5,130 nucleotides of DNA from assembly GCA_030749275.1 (NCBI GenBank), contig JASMKJ010000148.1:1-5130 (forward strand), given 5' to 3'. Under the pieces are notes generated by a model. It worked only from the letters and a program-made list of their open reading frames with translations. It searched no databases and was not told where the DNA came from. The DNA comes from Acidimicrobiales bacterium (GTDB lineage Bacteria > Actinomycetota > Acidimicrobiia > Acidimicrobiales > Poriferisodalaceae). How positions within the stretch are numbered: the first letter of the stretch is position 1; each line of letters opens with the position of its first letter. The translations under genes were made by a program, and so were the position numbers. Positions 1 through 5,130 of this stretch are shown here, piece after piece.

Positions 1-107
1 AGGCGGAGGACCAGCGCATAACCCCACTGTACGGCACCGTTACCGCCGCAAAGAAGCCAATTGAGGCCGTAAATGTGGTGTTTGCGCCCTGGGACCGCTA
101 CCATTGA
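1..107 (+). CDS. 3' end of an unidentified protein (partial, cut by window start)
   Basis: This is the last 34 codons of a frame that is open from base 3 and stops at TGA 105-107; the gene begins before the window. The visible tail ends in FAPWDRYH and has no cysteines, so no zinc-finger motif shows. I do not recognise the family. Two things favour a real coding end: about 70% of its codons end in G or C, against about 62% for the fully open complementary frame, and a strong hairpin starts 9 nt after the stop codon, as expected for a terminator. Its relation to the downstream helicase is unknown; the hairpin suggests a separate transcription unit. The frame on the opposite strand (an ATG at 102-104 reading leftwards) is also open and is the main alternative. 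Confidence 0.5.
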   Translation, partial: AEDQRITPLYGTVTAAKKPIEAVNVVFAPWDRYH

Positions 108-115
108 TACCCGTT

Positions 116-143
116 GGTCCCGCCTGCGCTTCAGGTGGTGACC
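116..143 (+). terminator. Hairpin terminator after the partial upstream gene
   Basis: GGTCCCGCCTG (116-126) pairs with 132-143 to give an 11-bp stem. There is one G-U pair (122/136), one bulged T (139) and a 5-nt loop (127-131). It starts 9 nt after the TGA at 105-107. No T-tract follows, which is common for actinobacterial hairpin terminators. I infer that it ends the upstream transcript and separates it from the helicase operon. It could instead be a structure in the helicase leader if transcription starts further upstream. Confidence 0.5.
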
Positions 144-192
144 GATTGGACCTTGAAACAGAGTTTGCCGAAACTTCGGTTGTCGCTTCGGC

Positions 193-206
193 TGACACTC
201 GTGTCA
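193..206. promoter_or_regulatory. Perfect palindrome TGACAC-TC-GTGTCA, possible operator
   Basis: Two perfect 6-bp arms flank a 2-bp centre, about 90 bp before the helicase GTG start, between the upstream terminator and the gene. Its size and symmetry fit a binding site for a dimeric helix-turn-helix repressor; the regulator is not identifiable from the sequence. No convincing -35/-10 pair was found nearby: TTGAAA at 153-158 and TATGAC at 240-245 are isolated partial matches. A regulatory role is inference. Confidence 0.35.
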
Positions 207-296
207 ATGCGCCAACGCACCTTCACAACCCGCAGCTCGTATGACTGGCCGTGAAGTTCTGTTTTCAGCAATCCCGCGAAGCTAAGAAGAAGCCAC

Positions 297-3200
297 GTGG
301 ACGCACCTAATCCAACAATCGAAATCGAAGACTCCAAAACGACTGAGGTTGATCCTCGGTCTTTGTTGGCGTCCCTGTCGTGGAAACAGATAGCGGCTCG
401 CGCGCGCGTCGAAGCTGACGGCGTCGCGACGGACGAAGAACTCAATGAATTGTCCTCAGACCCGATTCGATGGCGCAATGTCCTCATCGACATGATCGAG
501 GAGATCGAAGACCGGATTCAATCAATACGCCGCATGAGGGGACCTCAACGCAAACAAGTGATCCTGGACTTTGAAGGGGAGTTGACACTGCTAACCGACG
601 CCTATGAACGCGCTACTGGAGAACCGTACAGCGTTGAGGAGGAAGAGGAATCCGTCCCGTTGATTCCAGTTGACGCCACCCCTGAACCAGTTGCCCTTCA
701 GCTTTCCTGGACAGGCGGCCGAGTAATTGCCTGGGCCGCTGGCGCTTTCACCGAGGCCGAGTCAGCTGAACAGGTGCTCGCACGATTGGTTGCGGCCGGG
801 GCTCCGGAGAACGCATGGGAGGACCACAGGCGCATTGAACTTCCTTCCGGTTTAACTGCACCCGCTCTAAGCGCGCAGGTAGTAGATGTTCTGGGGTGGC
901 TCGCTGCACTTTCTACTCAACCTTGGGAGGACGTCGCTGAGAAAAGCAACGCTGAGCTAGACGTGAATGGAGTGCATGAGTTGGACACCCAATTGAACTC
1001 GGGTCAACGAATCGCGGAACCTGATCACATTGATCCCGCCAATCAAGCCAACATTCAGCAAATTGGTGCCAGTGCCCGCTGGTTGAGTCTTGTCGCGGCT
1101 ACAGCTGTCGGGCTAGTCGCCCAAGGAAGAACCGTTCCGAAGCTGCAACGAATTCGAAAGAGGCGCAATAAGAGAAACCGCAACAACAAGGGAGAATTCA
1201 TTGTTCAATGGATGCCGGGAATAATCAGCAAAAGCAGGCTCGAAGCATTCGCCAACGCTCTACCGGGAACGGTGACAGCTGCTGACCCAGGGCCGGACGC
1301 CCGAGCAGTCGTTCAGTCGGCTCTCACGGGCATGGTCAACGCAATTGTGACGAGTGCAGCTAGTCGACTTGATGTCCCAGCCCCGCCCCCAGATCCTCGG
1401 ACGAAAGCAGAGATCGCCGAAACATTCCTCGCAAATTTGAGCGGACAACCGTTTACCGCCGCGGCCGATCACGGCTCGGACCTCGCACGGAAGCTCGAAC
1501 AATGGGCCCGACCAGTGACGGCCGTCGCTAAATATGCGCTGATAGTTCAACTCGACGAACCAGATGATTCCGGTGCTTGGCAACTCAAGGTCCTCTCACC
1601 GGGGCCCGAGAGTTCTTTGGACCCTGTTGAAGTCGCAATGGTGAGTGGGTCCAACACTCGCCGAACCGAAGTAAAGGGTCAATACGCGCGCCTGGAACGC
1701 ATGGTGCCGGCCCTCCTGCGTCCAGGCGGCCGACGCCGCGGCGAAGTGTTACTTGACCAGGACGAAGCGTGGGAACTAATGGCTCACACTGGGCCAGCGC
1801 TTGAATCAGCGGGTTTCGATGTTCGTGTACCTGCTCTCTCACGCCGCAGGCAGGTCGCCCAACTACGTTTAACTGCAGAGGACGCCGACAGCATCGTCGG
1901 AGCTCAACAACTTACTGCTGTCAGTTGGAGTGCTGTCTTTGGTGAAGTCGAACTCACGGCGTCGGAGATCCAAGCCCTTGCGATGCAGGCCAAACCGTTG
2001 GTCCAGTCCCATGGCCGATGGGTGGCTCTCGATAAAGCGGATTTGGCCGAGGCCGCTGCAGCATTAGCAGAGCGAGCCGAGACCACGGAACTCACCGGTG
2101 CGCAAATGCTCAGACATGCATTGGGCCTTGAAGGCGGCGGCATCAGTGGTGGGGTCACCCTTGCCGGCAGCAGTTGGGCAAGTGACCTGCTTCGTGCTGC
2201 CGGATCCATAGATTCTGACCTAGATATTCAGCCCAAGGGTTTCAAAGGCGAACTGCGGAGCTACCAGGCCGAAGCGCTCGGTTGGCTTACCTTCCTTGAC
2301 GAAGCCGGCCTCGGGGGATGTTTAGCGCTGGATATGGGATTGGGTAAGACTCCGACGATCTTGGCGCGCATAGGTGCTCATCCAGGAGATGCCCCTGCTC
2401 TGGTAGTGGCCCCTCCCGCTGTAGTCGGCAACTGGGCAGCAGAAGCGAAACGTTTCACACCCGGGCTCAAGATCCTGGTGCACCATGGGCCCTCGCGTTC
2501 ATCTGGAGCGGCTCTCAGGGCAAAAATTCGAGACGCTGACGTGGTAATCACCACATATGGCACATCAGTGCGCGACATAGATGAGCTATCGGACGTTGTT
2601 TGGGACCGGGTGGTTCTCGATGAGGCACAAGTCATCAAGAACCACCGCAGCGCCACAGCCAAAGAGCTGAGGAAACTCAACGCTAGAGTCCGTCTAGCTC
2701 TCACAGGGACCCCGATCGAAAACGGCCTCGGAGACCTCTGGGCGATCATGGATTTCTGCAACCCTGGCCTCGTAGGTGGTCGTACCGCATTCATCGACCA
2801 ACTCAGTCAAATTGGCGACGCCATCGGTGCAGCGGAATCAGCCCTGCATGCCCTCAACGGGGTTCTAGTGTTCCGCCGGACCAAAGCGGAACCGCTTATA
2901 GCTGCTGAGTTGCCCGACCGAATAGACGAGCTCGCCCACTGCACAATGACCCCAGAACAGATTGGTCTTTACCAGGCAGTGTTGGACAAATTGGTTCGCG
3001 ATACCGCAGAAAGCGAGCAAAACACGACCCAACAAAAAGGTCTCGTACTGGCTGCTATTACTGCTCTTAAGCAGATTTGCAACCACCCGCTCAACTACGA
3101 CAAAGAAGACCCAAACCTCGCACTCGATGGCCGAAGCGGCAAGCTCACTCGATTAAATGAAATTATCGATGCCGTGTTTGCCGCGGACGAAAGAATCCTC

Positions 3201-3719
3201 ATTTTCACCCACTTCGCAACATGGGGAGAGCGTCTTGCGACCTACCTCACTCAGCGGACAGGCAGAGATATCGAGTGCTACCACGGGGGACTGGCGCGAG
3301 GAACTCGTGACCGGCTAGTCGAAAGCTTCCAGTCTGGAACCGGAGCCGGAGCTATGGTCCTTTCGCTTAAAGCTGGCGGAACCGGACTCAATCTGACCGC
3401 TGCGAGCCATGTTGTCCTCTACGACCGTTGGTGGAATCCCGCAGTAGAGGACCAAGCGCGTGATCGCGTCTGGCGAATCGGACAAACCAAAACCGTTATT
3501 TGTCACCGTCTTGTTTGCCCGGGAACAGTCGATGAGCGGGTGGAAGAGGTGGTGCAAGGTAAACGAAGAATTGCGGACATGGTTCTTCCGAAGTCCAGTT
3601 CCCTTGGGGACCTCGATGCCGAACAGTTGAGGACCGCTCTGGGGATCGATCAAGATGCCCTATTGACATCTGATCCCGATGAGCTACTCGATGACACACT
3701 CATAGGCGAAACTCCATGA
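297..3719 (+). CDS. SNF2/SWI2-family DNA helicase/translocase with DUF3670-like region (HelZ/YwqA type)
   Basis: An ATP-driven double-stranded DNA translocase of superfamily 2, expected to be cytoplasmic. The motor is intact: Q motif around Q657, Walker A DMGLGKT at 679-685 (K684), DEAQ box at 775-778, LTGTP at 802-806, IFTHF at 969-973, YHGG at 995-998, LKAGGTGLNL at 1024-1033, and QARDRVWRIGQ at 1053-1063 with likely arginine fingers R1057 and R1060. Before it, about residues 480-610 look like the DUF3670 region of bacterial SNF2 proteins (W544, GRWVALD at 573-579). Residues about 134-480 resemble the usual N-terminal part of HelZ proteins, with a basic patch at 285-298. The first 130 residues are an extra charged, probably coiled-coil segment ending in an acidic run (114-118). 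GTG 297 is the first start after the in-frame stop at 252-254; the ribosome site is weak (AAGAAGAAG at 284-292). The protein is about 100 residues longer than typical HelZ. It overlaps the next gene by 4 nt. Biological role (repair, transcription-complex remodelling or phage defence) is not shown. Confidence 0.95.
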   Translation: MDAPNPTIEIEDSKTTEVDPRSLLASLSWKQIAARARVEADGVATDEELNELSSDPIRWRNVLIDMIEEIEDRIQSIRRMRGPQRKQVILDFEGELTLLTDAYERATGEPYSVEEEEESVPLIPVDATPEPVALQLSWTGGRVIAWAAGAFTEAESAEQVLARLVAAGAPENAWEDHRRIELPSGLTAPALSAQVVDVLGWLAALSTQPWEDVAEKSNAELDVNGVHELDTQLNSGQRIAEPDHIDPANQANIQQIGASARWLSLVAATAVGLVAQGRTVPKLQRIRKRRNKRNRNNKGEFIVQWMPGIISKSRLEAFANALPGTVTAADPGPDARAVVQSALTGMVNAIVTSAASRLDVPAPPPDPRTKAEIAETFLANLSGQPFTAAADHGSDLARKLEQWARPVTAVAKYALIVQLDEPDDSGAWQLKVLSPGPESSLDPVEVAMVSGSNTRRTEVKGQYARLERMVPALLRPGGRRRGEVLLDQDEAWELMAHTGPALESAGFDVRVPALSRRRQVAQLRLTAEDADSIVGAQQLTAVSWSAVFGEVELTASEIQALAMQAKPLVQSHGRWVALDKADLAEAAAALAERAETTELTGAQMLRHALGLEGGGISGGVTLAGSSWASDLLRAAGSIDSDLDIQPKGFKGELRSYQAEALGWLTFLDEAGLGGCLALDMGLGKTPTILARIGAHPGDAPALVVAPPAVVGNWAAEAKRFTPGLKILVHHGPSRSSGAALRAKIRDADVVITTYGTSVRDIDELSDVVWDRVVLDEAQVIKNHRSATAKELRKLNARVRLALTGTPIENGLGDLWAIMDFCNPGLVGGRTAFIDQLSQIGDAIGAAESALHALNGVLVFRRTKAEPLIAAELPDRIDELAHCTMTPEQIGLYQAVLDKLVRDTAESEQNTTQQKGLVLAAITALKQICNHPLNYDKEDPNLALDGRSGKLTRLNEIIDAVFAADERILIFTHFATWGERLATYLTQRTGRDIECYHGGLARGTRDRLVESFQSGTGAGAMVLSLKAGGTGLNLTAASHVVLYDRWWNPAVEDQARDRVWRIGQTKTVICHRLVCPGTVDERVEEVVQGKRRIADMVLPKSSSLGDLDAEQLRTALGIDQDALLTSDPDELLDDTLIGETP

Positions 3720-4027
3720 CCAAGCGACGCAAGAGTTCAAGGACTCGACGACTTGGTGACAACGGTGCCTCACCAGAGGTCGACAAAGAGACTAGGGATT
3801 TTTGGCACGGACCGAACTCCTTGCCTGACTCTTCGCCAAAGATTCACGTCACCGAAGAAGCAGCCGCTGTTATACGCAGCCTTGGCGAGCCGCCCCTAGG
3901 AAGCCAAGCAGAAAGCGCTGAACACTACTTTCAAGCGGTGTATCAACGAAGCGTTACCCTCGCGTCAGCGCTCGCAGCGGCAGCGGAAATGGTCGGTGAC
4001 GATGAAGATGAAACTGGCGGTAGCTGA
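3716..4027 (+). CDS. Small protein translationally coupled to the SNF2 helicase, possible SWIM-protein tail-like partner
   Basis: A 103-residue soluble protein whose ATG overlaps the helicase stop (ATGA), with only a weak AGG at 3704-3706 as ribosome site, so translation is probably coupled to the helicase. It has a basic N-terminus (residues 3-12, KRRKSSRTRR), then DFWHGPNSLP at 28-37, RSLGEPPLG at 54-62, a likely helix EHYFQAVYQRSVTLASALAAAAEM at about 69-92, and an acidic end. There is no cysteine, so no SWIM or other zinc finger, and no signal or membrane segment. Homologous operons often pair the SNF2 gene with a SWIM zinc-finger gene (YwqA-YwqB in Bacillus). From memory, the FW...LP...LG-PP-L...AAVY pattern resembles the C-terminal tails of actinobacterial SWIM proteins, so this could be that module alone. 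That link is inference; the gene itself is well supported by the overlap and its position. Confidence 0.82.
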   Translation: MTKRRKSSRTRRLGDNGASPEVDKETRDFWHGPNSLPDSSPKIHVTEEAAAVIRSLGEPPLGSQAESAEHYFQAVYQRSVTLASALAAAAEMVGDDEDETGGS

Positions 4028-4039
4028 CGTCCGTCAGCT
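4022..4039. terminator. Bidirectional terminator palindrome between convergent genes
   Basis: AGCTGACG-TC-CGTCAGCT is a perfect inverted repeat with 8-bp arms; as RNA it would form a 7-bp stem with a 4-nt loop on either strand. It covers the TGA of the small helicase-partner gene (4025-4027) and the TGA of the minus-strand gene (read from 4036 to 4034). The symmetry means both genes end with the same codons, AGC TGA (Ser-stop). No T-tract follows on either side. Its place between convergent genes 6 bp apart fits a shared terminator. Confidence 0.6.
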
Positions 4040-4738
4040 CTCGGGCTCGAACCCAACGACTTTGCCGCGATTGATACTCACCCAATCTCGCGCCTCCAAA
4101 TAAGGTTTGAAGGTGTCGTAAATCGCTTGCTCGTCCGTGGCTTGCTTTGGGCGCTGTATCTCATACAGGTGAGGGAATTCGAGCCAGGTTGTCACAGCGT
4201 CCCATAATCGCAGAGCCGCATCGCCCTTAGGCGGATCAAGTAGCACACGACCAAAAAACGCCTGGCCGTCAGGAAAGAACAGCGTAGGAACCCCGAAGCC
4301 TCCGGTGTCCACTACGCGGTCATGTTCGGTCTTGATCTCATCGTGGGTGGTCTCATCGTTAATCGATTCCTCCACGATGCTTGGATCAGCCCCAATCTGT
4401 TCCAAAAGGTGCTTTGCTACCTCTGGGTTATGAGGCCGATTGCCATCAACATGAAGAGCTTTGCCCGCCACCGCATACCACTGATCCAAGAGGTCCATAT
4501 CGAGGCGGCGAAGGATCACCCCGATCCGCATCATTGACCACCCGTAGCTCCACTCCCGTTCCCATGGATGCTTCTTGCCTTCACGAAGGTTTATTTCTTC
4601 AAGACTGAAGAACTTCCAATTAACCGTCAAGTCAAGCTGATCGCGTACGTCCCGCATCCACAGCGAAGTTTGATAGGCCCACGGACACATAACATCAAAA
4701 TGGAAATCAACTTCGGTTAGCGCTGGGTGGTTAGTCAT
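4034..4738 (-). CDS. DsbA-family thioredoxin-fold protein with a single active-site cysteine (CPWA)
   Basis: A 234-residue cytoplasmic protein; no signal peptide is visible. Its fold is recognisable from the N-terminal strand with active site CPWA at 18-21, the cis-proline loop GVPT at 149-152, and AFFGRVLLDPPKG at 160-172 followed by LWD at 178-180. These match the DsbA/FrnE-like group that includes mycobacterial Rv2466c, a mycothiol-dependent reductase with CPWC. Here the second cysteine is alanine and C18 is the only cysteine in the protein. It therefore cannot form an internal disulfide and would need a small thiol (mycothiol in actinobacteria) or a partner protein. The C-terminal 40 residues extend past the Rv2466c-like core. 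ATG 4736-4738 has a good ribosome site (AGAAGGA on the minus strand, complement of 4747-4753). It converges on the helicase operon and is divergent from a flavin oxidoreductase. An isomerase-like (2-hydroxychromene-2-carboxylate isomerase fold) or glutathione-transferase-kappa-like activity is the alternative; the substrate is unknown. Confidence 0.88.
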   Translation of the reverse strand: MTNHPALTEVDFHFDVMCPWAYQTSLWMRDVRDQLDLTVNWKFFSLEEINLREGKKHPWEREWSYGWSMMRIGVILRRLDMDLLDQWYAVAGKALHVDGNRPHNPEVAKHLLEQIGADPSIVEESINDETTHDEIKTEHDRVVDTGGFGVPTLFFPDGQAFFGRVLLDPPKGDAALRLWDAVTTWLEFPHLYEIQRPKQATDEQAIYDTFKPYLEARDWVSINRGKVVGFEPES

Positions 4739-4804
4739 TTCGTCGATCCTTCTAATCCTGCAACTAATAGCAGGGTACGCCCATCTGGAGAGTCGATGCC
4801 GTGA

Positions 4805-4833
4805 TTCGCAGGATTACGCCGGCCTCCTATCAG
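4805..4833 (+). promoter_or_regulatory. Weak candidate promoter for the flavin oxidoreductase gene
   Basis: TTCGCA (4805-4810) and TATCAG (4828-4833) are separated by 17 bp, each matching the housekeeping consensus at 4 of 6 positions. Transcription would start near 4840, giving a leader of about 48 nt. The -10 would sit in the spacer of the GC-rich inverted repeat at 4818-4847, so a protein bound there would block it. Confidence 0.25.
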
Positions 4834-4847
4834 CAAAGCAGGCCGGC
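4818..4847. repeat. GC-rich inverted repeat GCCGGCCT/AGGCCGGC in the divergent promoter region
   Basis: Perfect 8-bp arms at 4818-4825 and 4840-4847 are separated by 14 bp. The GCCGGC core is itself palindromic, so the element can be read as two copies of a 6-bp palindrome 24 bp apart. It lies upstream of both divergent genes and so is not at a gene end. This argues against a terminator and for an operator or a leader structure of the plus-strand gene. Confidence 0.5.
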
Positions 4848-4887
4848 AGGCACTAAAACGGGCTCAAGCGAATAGGGGAGATGTGTA

Positions 4888-5130
4888 ATGGCGAACATTT
4901 CGATAATCGGAGACGGACCCGGTGGGCTCAGTGCTGCGCTGTTTCTCGCCCGAAGCGAACATTCGGTAACGGTTTACGGCATCGATGCAACCGTGATGAA
5001 TTATGCCTTCCTCAATAACTACTTGGGTGTAGAAGCCATCAGCGGAACAGACTTCCAAATAGCAGCTCGGAATCAAGTTGAACAGGCCGGTGCATCGTTT
5101 AGGGGCGAAGAGGTAACCGCTGTTTCCGTC
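4888..5130 (+). CDS. FAD/NAD(P)-dependent oxidoreductase, thioredoxin-reductase-like (5' part, cut by window end)
   Basis: The first 81 residues are visible and the frame runs open off the window. They form a Rossmann dinucleotide fold for FAD: strand ISIIG, then GDGPGG (8-13, the GxGxxG motif), helix LSAALFLARS and second strand VTVYG. NNYLGVEAISGTDF at about 43-56 and the following helix with EQAGASF match the layout of thioredoxin-reductase-type flavoproteins. The CxxC redox site of true thioredoxin reductases would lie further on, so disulfide activity cannot be judged. ATG 4888 has a strong ribosome site (GGGGAG at 4875-4880, 7 nt spacing). It is divergent from the DsbA-like gene; a shared redox or thiol pathway is possible but inferred. 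It could also be another small flavin reductase of the same fold. Confidence 0.85.
   Translation, partial: MANISIIGDGPGGLSAALFLARSEHSVTVYGIDATVMNYAFLNNYLGVEAISGTDFQIAARNQVEQAGASFRGEEVTAVSV

Larger units (their letters stand above)
4753..4850. repeat. Cluster of GCAGG motifs with a 9-bp inverted pair
   Basis: GCAGGATTA occurs on the plus strand at 4808-4816 and perfectly inverted (TAATCCTGC) at 4753-4761, with 46 bp between. A near copy, GCAGGGTA, lies at 4770-4777 and forms a local inverted repeat with 4753-4761. Shorter GCAGG copies are at 4838-4842 and 4846-4850. Five GCAGG pentamers in under 100 bp is far more than chance would give (well under one expected). They may be half-sites for a regulator of the divergent genes; this is inference. 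Confidence 0.45.
4739..4887. promoter_or_regulatory. Divergent control region of the DsbA-like and flavin oxidoreductase genes
   Basis: These 149 bp separate two divergent redox genes and must hold both of their start signals. For the minus-strand gene the best -10 candidate is TACCCT (complement of 4772-4777), without a clear -35. For the plus-strand gene see the candidate at 4805-4833. The ribosome sites are at 4747-4753 (minus) and GGGGAG at 4875-4880 (plus, 7 nt before ATG). The region also contains inverted repeats and GCAGG copies, listed separately, that suggest a shared regulator. Confidence 0.6.

Noticed and set aside
2..104. Minus-strand open frame from ATG at 104 running off the left edge
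   Set aside because: It is the in-register complement of the plus-strand partial gene; its third-position GC is lower, and the hairpin after the plus-strand stop favours the plus strand.
168..179. CCGAA-AC-TTCGG short palindrome before the helicase
   Set aside because: The arms are only 5 bp with a 2-bp centre, which is weak as a hairpin and could be chance; the CTTCGG repeats at 174 and 186 give no clear further pattern.
138..254. Small plus-strand frame (GTG at 138, 38 codons) between the terminator hairpin and the helicase
   Set aside because: No good ribosome site, its start lies inside the terminator hairpin, and its Leu/Arg/Ser/Thr-rich translation matches no family; a chance open frame is more likely.
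131..493. Minus-strand open frame of 120 codons covering the helicase upstream region and start
   Set aside because: It overlaps the well-supported helicase start, has a low-complexity Ser/Arg-rich translation, and shows no recognisable motif.
2378..2794. 138-codon minus-strand frame inside the helicase motor domain
   Set aside because: It is a shadow: the plus strand here encodes the conserved SNF2 motifs, and the reverse translation is Ser/Arg/Thr-rich without motifs.
4864..5076. 70-codon minus-strand frame over the flavin oxidoreductase start
   Set aside because: The plus strand encodes a clear FAD-binding GxGxxG fold with a strong ribosome site, so the reverse frame is a shadow.
1..5130. 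CRISPR array, tRNA or rRNA gene, insertion sequence or phage attachment site
   Set aside because: No spaced direct repeats, cloverleaf, transposase motif or terminal repeats were seen; the few short inverted repeats sit at gene ends or promoters.

Overview
The window looks like a chromosomal segment from an actinobacterium. GC content is moderate, in the mid-50s percent by eye, not computed. Support comes from the gene families: a HelZ-type SNF2 helicase with a DUF3670-like region, a cytoplasmic DsbA-fold protein resembling the mycobacterial Rv2466c group, and hairpin terminators without U-tracts. A GTG start on the largest gene is compatible with this. The genus cannot be named from the sequence alone.

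Layout, left to right. (1) The last 34 codons of an unidentified plus-strand gene end at 107 and are followed by a strong hairpin at 116-143, a likely terminator. (2) A gap of about 190 bp holds a perfect 14-bp palindrome at 193-206 that may be an operator. (3) A long SNF2/SWI2 ATPase gene (297-3719, 1140 aa) overlaps by 4 nt (ATGA) a small gene (3716-4027, 103 aa). The two almost certainly form a translationally coupled operon. (4) The small gene converges on a minus-strand gene for a DsbA-like thioredoxin-fold protein (4034-4738). Only 6 bp separate the two genes, and an 18-bp palindrome at 4022-4039 covers both stop codons and probably acts as a two-way terminator. (5) A 149-bp divergent region (4739-4887) carries a GC-rich inverted repeat and a cluster of GCAGG pentamers. 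(6) Right of it begins a plus-strand FAD/NAD(P)-binding oxidoreductase of the thioredoxin-reductase type, cut by the window end.

Functionally there are two units. The helicase unit is a DNA- or chromatin-type translocase plus a small partner. Related bacterial operons pair the SNF2 protein with a SWIM zinc-finger protein. Here no SWIM finger is visible, and the small protein seems to resemble only the C-terminal tail of such proteins; this is inference from memory. The redox unit is a divergent pair, a thioredoxin-fold protein with a single cysteine and a flavin oxidoreductase, sharing one control region. The most novel points are the reduced partner of the helicase, the helicase's N-terminal extension, the monothiol CPWA site, and the organised repeats in the divergent promoter region. 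Nothing visible proves a defence system.
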